Shown: positions 1 to 7,779, numbered from the stretch's first letter. The stretch: DNA of 56,317 bases from CAZMGG01 sp964565715 (GCA_964565715.1 CAZMGG010000021.1:1-56317), one strand, 5' to 3'. The notes: generated by a model from the sequence alone, not told the origin. Made by a program: numbers and translations.

Positions 1-1016
1 GCCGGGCAGCTCCGGGCAACGAGCGGGGTGGGGCCCAGGTCCTGCCGCCACTCGAGGACCTCCGCGAACGAGAGCGCCCGCGTCAGCAATCCGAGCAGGA
101 CCGCCGGGGTCTCGTCGGGCCGGTCGTGGTTGAAGCGGTAGCGGATGTAGTTCCGGTAGACGGTGAAGATGTGCAGCTGCAGCTGCAGGAACTGCCGGCG
201 CTTGGTCACCAGCCAGGAACTACGGCGCAGCCGCCCGTTGTTGTCGCGGACCATGGTGATGGTGGTGTTGATCGGGAACAGCGGGTTGTCGGTGGTGCGC
301 GGCGCCGAGCCAGGCGTCATCCGGTGCGTGAGCCGCTCGCCGAACACCGCCCGGCCGATGCTGCCGTAGCTCGTCTTCTCGTCGCTGAGCAGCGTCACCG
401 TCCCCGGCGCCAGTTCGGCCAACCGGCGCAGGATGCGGTCGATGCACTCCTTGCTCTCGTCGGGCCGCTGGCCGAAGCGGGCCTCCTCTTCGTCCTGGCG
501 CAGGCGCCGCGCCGTGCCCGCCTGGGCCAATCGGCGGATCCGGCCCACCTCGGTGGCGACCACGAACCAGGTGCGCTGCTCGATCAGGATCGGCACCGTG
601 AGCGGGCGGATCGAGGCCTGCTCGTAGGTTTCCTCCTCGTCCAGCAGGAAGGATCGGTCCGGCGGCAGCTGCCGCAGCACGTTGTCGTGCAGACCCTTGC
701 AGGTGCGGGCGATCTTGACGTGCTTGTGCCGCACGCCGTTCAGGCTGAGGCCCAGGATGCGCCCGATCTGCCGGAAGCCGGTGCCGCTGATCACCATCTC
801 CATGATGCGGACGTTGAGTTCCGGGCGCTGTTCGCGGTAGTCGTGGCGGAAGGTCTGCAGGCTGAACGTCCTGCCGCAGGCCTTGCACAGGAAGCGCTGC
901 TGCGGCGCGGCGTGCCTGGCCGCCGCGAAGAAGCCGTAGCGGATGCAGGAGCCGGAACTCGGGTCGGCGTGACGGGCGCAGCGGGCGTTGGGGCACCGCT
1001 CGGGGAGATCGGACAT
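1..1016 (-). CDS. IS1-like DDE transposase-related protein with N-terminal zinc finger (3' end beyond window)
   Basis: At least 338 residues are visible, reading from an ATG at 1016 off the left edge. The N-terminus has a four-cysteine zinc-finger pattern (C8, C13, C44, C47), followed by a helix-turn-helix-like stretch (about residues 68-100, motif RQIGRILGLSLNGVRHKHVK) and an RNase-H-like region with candidate acidic residues D126 (RSFLLDEEET) and D202 (TLLSDEKTSYGS). This order resembles the IS1/InsAB family of transposases, but the protein is longer than the usual IS1 product. No terminal inverted repeat is visible beside the start, so the element cannot be bounded; it may be a domesticated or single-ORF relative. 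It is divergent from the uridine kinase gene. Coding status is firm; the family is a motif-level inference. Confidence 0.65.
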   Translation of the reverse strand, partial: MSDLPERCPNARCARHADPSSGSCIRYGFFAAARHAAPQQRFLCKACGRTFSLQTFRHDYREQRPELNVRIMEMVISGTGFRQIGRILGLSLNGVRHKHVKIARTCKGLHDNVLRQLPPDRSFLLDEEETYEQASIRPLTVPILIEQRTWFVVATEVGRIRRLAQAGTARRLRQDEEEARFGQRPDESKECIDRILRRLAELAPGTVTLLSDEKTSYGSIGRAVFGERLTHRMTPGSAPRTTDNPLFPINTTITMVRDNNGRLRRSSWLVTKRRQFLQLQLHIFTVYRNYIRYRFNHDRPDETPAVLLGLLTRALSFAEVLEWRQDLGPTPLVARSCP

Positions 1017-1187
1017 GGCAGATCCTCATGGGGCGGCCCACCACGGGCCTCGCCCCATCTCCCTGTGCCCCGGAATCGGCCCCGGTTACGTGCCGCCCAC
1101 AATTCTCGGGTCAGTTCTGGCGGAAGCCTTGTCCGGGCTCCCGACCCTGCCGGAACGCCGATCCGCCGCTATCCTCCTCACCCGCCC

Positions 1188-1841
1188 ATGGACCCCGCCT
1201 CGCCGTCCCGCCCGTTCGTCGTCGCCCTGGCTGGCGGGTCGGGCACCGGCAAGACGACGCTGACCAGGGCCCTGATCGCCCGGTTGGGCCCGGACCGCTG
1301 CGCCCTGCTGGACCACGACAGCTACTACCGGGACCTGGCGCATCTGCCGCCCGACGAACGCGCCCGCACCAACTTCGACCACCCGGACTCGATCGAGAAC
1401 GAACTGCTGGCCGAGCACCTGCGACGGCTGCGCGGGGGCGCCATGGTGCACAAGCCGCGCTACGACTTTGCCACCCACACCCGCCGCCGCGACACCGAGC
1501 CGGTCTTGGCCCGCCCGATCGTCCTGGTCGAAGGCATCCTCCTGCTGGCGGTGGCCGAGCTGCGCCCCTGCTTCGACCTGCGGGTCTACCTGGACACGCC
1601 GCCGGACGTGCGCGCCCTGCGGCGGCTGCAGCGGGACATCGTCGAACGCGGCCGCACGATCGAGAGCGTGCACCGGCAGTACCTGGAGTCGGTCCGGCCG
1701 ATGCACGAGCAGTTCGTCGAGCCGAGCCGGCGCCACTCCGACCTGGAACTGCGCTGGCCGGCGGCGACGGAGGCATGGGTGGCGCAGCTTGAGGAGGCCA
1801 TCGACCGCCACGTCCCACGGCGCACCCTGGCCACGGACTGA
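1188..1841 (+). CDS. udk: Uridine kinase
   Basis: This 217-residue cytoplasmic enzyme phosphorylates uridine (and cytidine) to the monophosphate in pyrimidine salvage. A P-loop, GGSGTGKTT, lies at residues 16-24. It is followed by the family hallmarks DHDSYYRDL, the NFDHPDSIENELL segment that forms the nucleoside site, the KPRYDFATHTR lid segment, and VLVEGILLL (Walker B-like). Length matches bacterial Udk. The ATG at 1188 sits just before the first beta strand and P-loop; longer in-frame extensions run into the divergent transposase-related gene and look like GC-rich read-through. No operon partner is obvious; the next gene starts 180 bases downstream. Confidence 0.93.
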   Translation: MDPASPSRPFVVALAGGSGTGKTTLTRALIARLGPDRCALLDHDSYYRDLAHLPPDERARTNFDHPDSIENELLAEHLRRLRGGAMVHKPRYDFATHTRRRDTEPVLARPIVLVEGILLLAVAELRPCFDLRVYLDTPPDVRALRRLQRDIVERGRTIESVHRQYLESVRPMHEQFVEPSRRHSDLELRWPAATEAWVAQLEEAIDRHVPRRTLATD

Positions 1842-1844
1842 CTC

Positions 1845-1873
1845 CGTAAGCATCTATCAATACTTATCTTACG
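1845..1873. repeat. Inverted repeat CGTAAG-17 nt-CTTACG in AT-rich spacer
   Basis: Six-base perfect arms (CGTAAG at 1845-1850, CTTACG at 1868-1873) flank 17 bases in a locally AT-rich patch directly after the uridine kinase stop. It contains the decamer ATCAATACTT (1856-1865), which recurs at 7224-7233 beside the marR promoter. It could be an operator or part of a promoter for the secreted gene at 2021. There is no T tract, so it is not a convincing terminator. Confidence 0.35.
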
Positions 1874-2020
1874 AGTGTCGATCGGAATGGGCTCGACCCG
1901 CCTGCCGCGGCCAGGCGGTACGAACCTGCGACGCAACCAGGCTCCCGGCCTCGACCTCGCCGGCTATCCTTCCGCCTTCCTCCGGCGGTCGCGTCCCCAT
2001 CGCGCCGCCCCCCCACCACC

Positions 2021-2458
2021 ATGAAGCTCAGTCATCTCCTCGCCGCCGCGGCCGTCCTGGCCGTCGCCGCCGTCGCCCAGACCCGCCCGACCTACTCGTT
2101 CACCAGCTTCGGCCGTCCCTGCGGCGGCGACCTGGCCGGCTCGCTCAACACGACCCGCGCCGTGCCGGCGATCCAGATGGACGTGACCAACGCGGCGCCG
2201 TCGTCGTTCGCGATCCTGGTCGCCGGCCATCAGGCCGCCCGTCCGCACAGCCTGCCGGGCAGCAACTGCCTGCTGCTGGTGGATCCGCGCATCACCCTGG
2301 TGGGCAGCGTCGACGCCCGCGGCAACGCCACCTTCCTGCTCAGCCTGCCGCGGATCCCGACGCCGTGGTCGATCGACTTCCAGGCGGTCACCATCGCGCT
2401 GAACCGCAACGGCCGCACCGCCGAATCCACCGACGGCGTGACGGTCTCGGCGCGCTGA
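2021..2458 (+). CDS. Small secreted protein, stand-alone planctomycete-type C-terminal module
   Basis: The product has 145 residues. An N-terminal Sec signal peptide (MKLSHLLAAAAVLAVAAVAQ) has an AVA-Q type cleavage site near residue 19. The rest is a beta-rich module with two cysteines (FGRPCGG and LPGSNCLLLVD) and the closing pattern LPRIPTPWSIDFQAVTI. The same architecture forms the C-termini of the larger secreted proteins at 9517, 33077 and 49549, so this looks like the module on its own. Function is unknown; it probably sits in the periplasm or on the cell surface. No enzymatic motif is seen. Confidence 0.72.
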   Translation: MKLSHLLAAAAVLAVAAVAQTRPTYSFTSFGRPCGGDLAGSLNTTRAVPAIQMDVTNAAPSSFAILVAGHQAARPHSLPGSNCLLLVDPRITLVGSVDARGNATFLLSLPRIPTPWSIDFQAVTIALNRNGRTAESTDGVTVSAR

Positions 2459-2475
2459 TCGCACCGACCGGTCTG

Positions 2476-3708
2476 CTACCCGCCTGAGCCCGCCTTGCCT
2501 GACTCGGCGGCGCGCCGCAGATAGACCCAGACGAAGCCGGTGAGTTGCGCGCCGCCCTCCATGGTGCGGATGCGCTCGTGGATCTGGCCCAGCTCCTGGC
2601 TCAGCGTGGCCATGCGCCGCTCGACCTCCTCGCTGAACTCGGCCTCGCCCAGCTTCTCGAGCTGCTCCTCCAGCGCGTCGCGCCGCGCCTTCAAGGCCGC
2701 CAGCTCCTTCACGCCCGCCTCGCTGAGTTCGGCCGCGGGCACCTGCACCTGGGCGAAGTCGCCGACCAGCAGGTCCGTGCGGCCATCGCCGTTCCAGTCG
2801 GCGACGCACACCTTGGCGCGCATGCCCGGCCGCTTCGGTTCACCGGCCTCGACGCCGCCGTGGTGCTCCAGGGCCGGCACCAGGATCACGCCGGCGCCGA
2901 GCTTCGGCGCCTGGATCGTGCCCTCGTTGCGGTACCACCGCACGGCGCCGTCCTCGGCGCCCACCAGCAGGTCCCACACGCCATCGCCGTCCCAGTCGGC
3001 GACGTGCGGGCCGGCGTCGGCGCTCACCTCGATGGCGGCGCCGCCGGCCTCGACGTAGCGCTTCCGGCCGAACGCCGGCGCCTTCGGCGTGCCCTCGTTC
3101 TCGATCAGGACCACGCGGCCGGCGATGTTGCCCACCAGCAGATCGAGGTCGCCGTCGCCGTCCCAGTCGACCAGGAACGGCGACGCGGCCAGGCTGTCCA
3201 TGTCGGGCTCCTCGGGCGAGGCCCACCGGCCGCCGGCGTTGACGTTCTTGCCGTCCTTGTCCTGCAGGATGCGGCCCTTGCCGTACTTCCCGCCGCCCAG
3301 CCCCGGGAACAGGTAGAGGTCGCCGGGCCAGTAGCTGCCCGACAGCATGTCGAGGTGGCCATCGCCGTCCAGGTCCGCCAACTGCGGACCGAAGCCGACG
3401 CATCAACCCGACGGCGTCGTCGCCACCTCGCCACCGCCCTCGAACCAGGCGAACGCGCCGAACCCGGGCTTGCTGGCCGTGCCGCGGTTCCTGTAGACGC
3501 GCAGCTTGCCGTCGCCGAACTGGCCGACCAGCAGGTCACGGACACCATCGCCGTCGAAGTCGAACAGGCAGGGATGGGCGTGACCCATGTCGACGGCGAT
3601 CGGCGCGCCATCGGCCGTCACGCGGAACGGCGGCTCGAACTGCTGGGCGGGAAGCGCCGCGGGCAACAGCACCGCGGCCACGGGGAGGATGCGCATCCGC
3701 GCGAGCAT
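2476..3708 (-). CDS. FG-GAP/VCBS-repeat exported protein with in-frame UGA (candidate selenoprotein)
   Basis: One frame of 411 codons runs from ATG 3708 to TAG 2476 and is interrupted only by TGA at codon 102 (3405-3403). Upstream of it are a signal peptide (MRILPVAAVLLPAALPAQQ) and an FG-GAP repeat (FDFDGDGVRDLLVG). Directly after it the frame continues as CVGFGPQLADLDGDGHLD, then three more calcium-binding-like D.DGDG.DLLVG repeats and a C-terminal coiled coil (about residues 325-395). Reading UGA as selenocysteine gives a Sec-Cys pair at 102-103. From memory, planctomycete relatives carry Cys-Cys at this place; that needs an alignment. A 7-bp hairpin starts 12 nt after the UGA (see 3372-3390). 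It lies 6 nt downstream of the CxxC membrane protein gene, so they are probably co-transcribed. Alternative: a nonsense mutation or sequencing error in a pseudogene. No sel genes lie in the window. Confidence 0.75.
3372..3390 (-). promoter_or_regulatory. Candidate bacterial SECIS hairpin
   Basis: On the minus strand, 12 nt after the in-frame TGA, the sequence GGTCCGC-AGTTG-GCGGACC forms a perfect 7-bp stem with a 5-nt loop. The UGA-to-loop distance is 19 nt, and the loop has a G in its second position. Bacterial SECIS elements are known to sit inside the coding sequence just after the UGA, with a small loop holding G in one of its first two positions at about 16-37 nt. The Escherichia coli fdhF mini-hairpin begins about 11 nt after its UGA. 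The fit is by inspection only; SelB binding is inferred. Confidence 0.6.
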
Positions 3709-3714
3709 AGTCCC

Positions 3715-4074
3715 TCAGGCCCGCATCAGGTGGCTCAGGCCCAGCGCCTGGAACCCGAGCAGGATCATCGAGCCGCCCAGCAGCGGCCAGCGCACCGGTC
3801 CCGCCCAGCGCGCCACCATCGTCAGGATCAACAGCACCGCGACGGTCACCGCACCCCCCACCAACCAGAAGGCGGCGTTGCCGCCGATCACGACCGCCGC
3901 CAGCACGCCGGGCTGCACCGGCCAGACCTGCAGGTAGGTGGCGACGCAATGGCTGCACTCGGTGAGCGGGCCCACCACGAACGGCACCACGCCGGGCAGC
4001 CAGGCCGTCAGCGCCGCCAGCCCGGCGGCGCGCGGCCAGGACAGCGGCGGGCGGGCCTCGGCGGGGGCGTCCAT
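3715..4074 (-). CDS. Small polytopic membrane protein with CxxC motif
   Basis: The product has 119 residues and about three or four hydrophobic segments (about residues 15-40, 55-85 and 92-112). A potential redox or metal motif, ECSHC, lies in the loop after the first segment. I do not recognise the family; the size and topology recall small DoxX/MauE-like or vitamin-K-reductase-like membrane proteins, but no diagnostic motif supports either. The ATG at 4074 is chosen because an upstream frame extension overlaps the divergent aminotransferase. The stop lies 6 nt before the start of the candidate selenoprotein, suggesting one transcript and perhaps a shared thiol or selenol role. Confidence 0.7.
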   Translation of the reverse strand: MDAPAEARPPLSWPRAAGLAALTAWLPGVVPFVVGPLTECSHCVATYLQVWPVQPGVLAAVVIGGNAAFWLVGGAVTVAVLLILTMVARWAGPVRWPLLGGSMILLGFQALGLSHLMRA

Positions 4075-4130
4075 GGGGCCACCATACCCCGCCGATGGCC
4101 CCTGCCTCCGCCGCCCCCTAAGCTCCGGCG

Positions 4131-5426
4131 GTGACCGCACCCCGGACCAGCATCGCCGTCGACGCCCACTTCCTGCCCCCGGCCGCCGCCGAGGCGGGCT
4201 GCTCGGCCCTCGCCCTCGGGCTCAGCGGCTCGGAGATCCTCAAGATCGCCGCGCAGGTGCGGGCGATGAAGGCGGCGGGCCGCGACGTCTGCAACCTGAC
4301 CGTCGGCGACTTCGATCCGCAGCAGTTCCGGCCGCCGGCGCGCCTGCTCGCCGACATCGGCGCGGCCCTGCAGCAGGGCGCCACCAACTACCCGCCGAGC
4401 GACGGCATCCCCGAGCTGCGGGCCGCCGTCGTCGCCCACTACCGCGACGAACTCGGCCTGCTGTATCCGCAGGAGTCGGTGCTGATCGCCAGCGGCGCCC
4501 GCCCGATCCTGTATGGCGCCTACTGCTGCCTGCTCGATCCAGGCGACCTGGTCGTCTACCCGGTGCCGTCCTGGAACAACAACCACTACGTGCACCTGGC
4601 CCAGGCCCGCGCGGTCGAGATCCCGGTCACCGCCGAGGACAACTTCTTCCCGAGCCCCGAGCAGCTCGCGCCGCACCTCCGCGAGGCGCGCCTGCTGGTG
4701 ATCAACTCGCCGCAGAACCCGACCGGCACGGCGATCGAACCCGAACGGCTGCGCGCGCTCACGCGCCTGATCGTCGACGAGAACCGCCGCCGCGCCGCCA
4801 CCGGCCAGAAGGCGCTGTTCCTGCTCTACGACCAGGTCTACTGGACGCTGACGTTCGGCGAGACCCGGCACGTGACGCCGGTGGAACTGGTGCCGGAGAG
4901 CGCGCCCTACGTGGTGCTGCTCGATGCGATCTCCAAGTCCCTGGCGGCCACCGGCCTGCGCGTCGGCTGGGCCGTCGCGGCGCCGGCGATCATCGCCCGC
5001 ATGCGCGACTTCCTCGGCCACGTCGGCGCCTGGGCGCCGAAGCCCGAGCAGGTCGCCACCGCCGCCTATCTGGGCGTCGGCGCCGAACGCCGGGAATGGC
5101 AGGCGCAGTTCCGATCGGACCTCAAGCGGCGCCTGGACCTGCTGCACCAGGGCTTCGCGGCGATGGCCCGCGACGGCCTGCCGGTGCGCGCCATCGAGCC
5201 GCAGGGAGCGATCTACCTGTCGGCGCAGTTCGACCTGATCGGCGAGCGCTTCCAGACCAACGAGGAGATCCGCCGGCACCTGCTGGAGGCCGCCGGCCTC
5301 GCGGCGGTGCCGTTCCAGGCCTTCGGGCTGCGCGAGGAGACCGGCTGGTTCCGGCTCTCGGTCGGCGCCGCGTCCGAAGCGGCGATCACGGCGATGCTGC
5401 CGCGGCTGCGCCAGGCGCTGGCCTGA
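4131..5426 (+). CDS. Pyridoxal-phosphate aminotransferase, class I/II
   Basis: The product has 431 residues and starts at GTG 4131. It is a fold-type I PLP enzyme of the aspartate aminotransferase superfamily. The SPQNPTG motif for cofactor and substrate contacts, the LLYDQVYW segment (aspartate pairing with the pyridine nitrogen) and the Schiff-base lysine K269 in DAISKSLAATGLRVGW are all present, and the C-terminal FRLSVG supplies the usual carboxylate-binding arginine. It should transfer an amino group between an amino acid and a 2-oxo acid; the exact substrate cannot be read from the sequence. No Shine-Dalgarno sequence is obvious. The DUF1801 gene follows after 19 nt and may share the transcript. 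Confidence 0.9.
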   Translation: MTAPRTSIAVDAHFLPPAAAEAGCSALALGLSGSEILKIAAQVRAMKAAGRDVCNLTVGDFDPQQFRPPARLLADIGAALQQGATNYPPSDGIPELRAAVVAHYRDELGLLYPQESVLIASGARPILYGAYCCLLDPGDLVVYPVPSWNNNHYVHLAQARAVEIPVTAEDNFFPSPEQLAPHLREARLLVINSPQNPTGTAIEPERLRALTRLIVDENRRRAATGQKALFLLYDQVYWTLTFGETRHVTPVELVPESAPYVVLLDAISKSLAATGLRVGWAVAAPAIIARMRDFLGHVGAWAPKPEQVATAAYLGVGAERREWQAQFRSDLKRRLDLLHQGFAAMARDGLPVRAIEPQGAIYLSAQFDLIGERFQTNEEIRRHLLEAAGLAAVPFQAFGLREETGWFRLSVGAASEAAITAMLPRLRQALA

Positions 5427-5445
5427 CCGGCGGACGCGAGGACCC

Positions 5446-5883
5446 ATGGCCACGAGGAAGAGCACGAAGAAGCCCGCGAAGCCCCGCCTGCTGTCCGGCG
5501 GCAATCCGCAGATCGGCAAGGGCGACGGCGACGCGGTGGTGCAGCAGTACCTCGCGGCGATGCCGGGCTGGAAGCGCGACGTCGGCCGGCGCCTCGACGC
5601 GCTGGTCACCCGGCTCGTCCCCGACGTGAAGAAGGCGGTGCGCTGGAACACCCCGTTCTACGGCCGCGAGGGCATGGGCTGGTTCCTGGCGATGCACTGC
5701 ATCACCCGCTACGTGAAGGTGAGCTTCTTCCGCGGCACCGACCTGCGGCCGGTGCCGCCGGTGGAGTCGAAGGTGAAGGGCACCCGCTACTTCCACGTGC
5801 ACGAGGCCGACCCCTGGGACGAGGTCCTGGTGGCGGGCTGGATCCGGCAGGCGGCGGCGCTGCCCGGCGAGACCTGCTTCTGA
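5446..5883 (+). CDS. DUF1801 domain protein
   Basis: The 145-residue protein has a basic N-terminus (MATRKSTKKPAKPR) and a DUF1801 core: the KAVRWNTPFYGREGMGWFLAM block (residues about 63-83), YVKVSFFRGTDLRPVPP, and the closing KGTRYFHVHEADPWDEVLVAGWIRQA. DUF1801 proteins are small cytoplasmic proteins of unknown biochemical role, structurally related to YdhG/YjhG-like families and often found next to stress or detoxification genes. A GAGGA a few bases before the ATG could serve as the ribosome site. Stop at 5883 is 26 nt from the convergent oxidoreductase stop. Confidence 0.85.
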   Translation: MATRKSTKKPAKPRLLSGGNPQIGKGDGDAVVQQYLAAMPGWKRDVGRRLDALVTRLVPDVKKAVRWNTPFYGREGMGWFLAMHCITRYVKVSFFRGTDLRPVPPVESKVKGTRYFHVHEADPWDEVLVAGWIRQAAALPGETCF

Positions 5884-5909
5884 GCCTCTGAGCCGCGCCT
5901 GCGCCGCGC

Positions 5910-7007
5910 TCACTTCGGCCGCGGTGGCCGCAGCCCCTGGTCGGTCCGCGGCAGCCGGCCCTGCCGCAGCAGCCGCACGCACTTCGCCAACGCCCGCGCC
6001 TCGTTGCGCACCTCTTCGAGCAGCGCCTCGTCCGCGTCGAGGTGATCGTGGCTCCTCGCGTAGCTGCGGAAGTAGCCGACGTAGCGTGCGAGTCCGCCGC
6101 CCGGCCGCGCCGGCACCAGATCCATGTCGATCAGCCAGTCGACAAGGTTGCGGCCGAGCCCCTCGACCCCGGCGGCATCGCCGTGCACGACCACGGCGAA
6201 CGCGCGCCCGGCGAGGTGCTTGGGGTAGTCCCAGCCCCGCAATTCCAGCGCCTTGGCCGCCGCCGGGTCCTTGCCCTTGGTGGTCGTGGGGTCCGGGTTG
6301 CCGCCGTCGGCGCACACCAGACGGTCCATCAGCACCTTGAGGCCACCGGGCGCCTGGTACCAGTTCACCGGGCACAGGAACAGCAACCCGTGGGCGCGCA
6401 CGAAGCGCGGGTAGAGCTCGTTCATCCAGTCCTGCACCTGGCCCATGGCGTGATTGGGGTAGCACGAGCACGGCCAGTGGCAGAGCGGCTGCGCGGTGGA
6501 CACGCAGGCCTTGCACGGATGGATGTGGCGGCCGTACGCCGCGGTCAGTTCGCTCAGGTCCAGCAGGTCGACCTCGAAGCCGCGATGCGCCCGCAGCGAC
6601 CGCATCGCCACCTGCGCCAGCCGCCACGTCTTCGACACCTCGCCGGGGCAGGTCAGGTCGGTGCGCATCGAGCCGTTGATCACCAGGATGCGGGACGGTG
6701 CCCCCTTCCGGTCGTGCTCGTGCTGCGCCGCCCGGATCGCCTGCCGCGTCGCCAGCCACTCCACCGGCAGTTCGAACTCCGGATCGGCGAAGCCGCGCCC
6801 GGCGGCGCGCCGGTGCGGCGACTTGCGGTACTCGTCGTAGGCCTCCCACGCCACCGCCGCCAGCGCCGCCACCTGGTCGGCGACCCTGCCGAAGGCCGGA
6901 TCGGCGAAGCGCTCGCGGAAGCGGCGCTCGAACTCCGCGCGCGAGAGGGTGGTGTCGGGCATGCCCTTCACCACGCGGGGCGAGGAACGGTCGGAGCGGG
7001 CTGGCAT
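5910..7007 (-). CDS. NAD(P)H-dependent flavodoxin-fold oxidoreductase
   Basis: The product has 365 residues. The N-terminal roughly 115 residues (helical, with AEFERRFRERFADPAF) precede a flavodoxin-like FMN reductase domain starting at ILVINGSMRTDLTCPG, the phosphate-binding loop of the NADPH-dependent FMN reductase family. The cysteine-rich HPCKACVSTAQPLCHWPCSCYPN stretch is unusual and could bind a metal. The active-site loop FLCPVNWYQAPGGLKVLMDRLVC is typical of the family. It is probably a cytoplasmic two-electron reductase of quinones, flavins or nitro-compounds. A second ATG at 6962 (protein starting MPDTTLSRAEF) is an equally plausible start. No operon partner; tRNA-Arg is divergent upstream. 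Confidence 0.85.
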   Translation of the reverse strand: MPARSDRSSPRVVKGMPDTTLSRAEFERRFRERFADPAFGRVADQVAALAAVAWEAYDEYRKSPHRRAAGRGFADPEFELPVEWLATRQAIRAAQHEHDRKGAPSRILVINGSMRTDLTCPGEVSKTWRLAQVAMRSLRAHRGFEVDLLDLSELTAAYGRHIHPCKACVSTAQPLCHWPCSCYPNHAMGQVQDWMNELYPRFVRAHGLLFLCPVNWYQAPGGLKVLMDRLVCADGGNPDPTTTKGKDPAAAKALELRGWDYPKHLAGRAFAVVVHGDAAGVEGLGRNLVDWLIDMDLVPARPGGGLARYVGYFRSYARSHDHLDADEALLEEVRNEARALAKCVRLLRQGRLPRTDQGLRPPRPK

Positions 7008-7094
7008 GTGGCTTCCGATTGGTCCTGCTGGCGAGGGCAACTGCCGTGCCGCCCTTGACCGCGGCCGGCCCGCACCGACGATGGCGCCCCGCGC

Positions 7095-7171
7095 GCGCCC
7101 GTAGCTCAGTTGGATAGAGCACCGGTTTCCTAAACCGGGGGTCGTGGGTTCGAATCCCGCCGGGCGTACCA
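7095..7171 (+). tRNA. tRNA-Arg (anticodon CCT)
   Basis: A complete cloverleaf is present. The acceptor stem GCGCCCG pairs with CGGGCGT (one G-T wobble), the D stem is GCTC/GAGC, and the anticodon stem CCGGT/ACCGG closes the loop TTCCTAA (anticodon CCT, reading AGG). The T arm is GTGGG-TTCGAAT-CCCGC, discriminator A, and CCA is encoded at 7169-7171. It is divergent from the oxidoreductase and upstream of the marR operon. No clear terminator follows. Confidence 0.97.
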
Positions 7172-7223
7172 CGGCCGCCCCATGGTGCCGCCCCGGATCG
7201 GTTGCATGGCAAGAAATCCACTC

Positions 7224-7260
7224 ATCAATACTTGACTGGTCAACCACTACGGTCGATACT
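7224..7260 (+). promoter_or_regulatory. Sigma-70-type promoter with overlapping operator for the marR operon
   Basis: A -35 TTGACT (7232-7237, 5/6 to consensus) and a -10 GATACT (7255-7260, 4/6) are separated by exactly 17 nt. The perfect inverted repeat TTGAC-TG-GTCAA (7232-7243) lies on the -35 box, as expected for autorepression by the MarR protein encoded just downstream. Transcription starting 6-7 nt after the -10 would begin at or next to the ATG at 7267, predicting a leaderless or near-leaderless mRNA. The patch is AT-rich against the GC-rich background. Confidence 0.65.
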
Positions 7261-7266
7261 CCTCGC

Positions 7267-7779
7267 ATGGCCACCCGCAAGCGAGCCCGACCGCGCACCG
7301 GACCCCGGCAGGACGCCGGCACCGTCCGTGCGGCGATCCAGCAGAACGCGCCCTTCCATTCCGATGGCCAGGAGGCCCTGCTGACCCTGCTGATGACCGC
7401 CGAAAAGGTGCTGCTGCCCTACCAGCAGCTCCTCGGCCGGCACGACCTGACCGTGCAGCAGTTCAACGTCCTGCGCATCCTCCGCGGCGCCGGCCGGCCG
7501 GGGCTGCCGACCCTCGAGATCGTCGAGCGGATGGTGGAGCGCACCCCTGGCATCACCCGCCTGATCGACCGCCTGGAGAAGAAGGCCCTCGTCGAGCGGG
7601 TGCGCGCCACCGACGACCGGCGGCAGGTGTTCTGCCGCATCACCGACGCCGGCCTCAGCCTGCTGCGCCGCCTCGATGCGCCGGTCCTGGACCTCGACGC
7701 CCGCGCCTTCGACCCGCTCACCGCCGAGGAGGTGCGTCGGCTGACGCAGCTCCTGGACCAGGTCCGCACGGCGATCTGA
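7267..7779 (+). CDS. MarR-family transcriptional regulator
   Basis: The product has 170 residues. It has a basic N-terminal tail (MATRKRARPRTGPR) and then the winged-helix MarR fold: the helix EALLTLLMTAEKVLLPYQQLL, the LTVQQFNVLRIL segment, a recognition helix in TPGITRLIDRLEKKALVER and the wing RATDDRRQVFCRITDAG with the family DDRR motif. It probably acts as a dimeric repressor that responds to phenolic or oxidative ligands. The ATG at 7267 is immediately downstream of a palindrome-bearing promoter, consistent with autoregulation. doxX follows after 64 nt and ygiD overlaps doxX, so the three genes probably form one operon for detoxifying quinones, catechols or reactive aromatics. Confidence 0.92.
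   Translation: MATRKRARPRTGPRQDAGTVRAAIQQNAPFHSDGQEALLTLLMTAEKVLLPYQQLLGRHDLTVQQFNVLRILRGAGRPGLPTLEIVERMVERTPGITRLIDRLEKKALVERVRATDDRRQVFCRITDAGLSLLRRLDAPVLDLDARAFDPLTAEEVRRLTQLLDQVRTAI

Noticed and set aside
3379..3708. Frameshift explanation for the broken FG-GAP gene
   Set aside because: The segments before and after the break are in the same reading frame; only the TGA codon separates them, so no insertion or deletion is needed.
7095..7171. tRNA-Arg as the attachment site of an integrated element
   Set aside because: No integrase, direct repeat of the tRNA 3' end or shift in base use is seen nearby.
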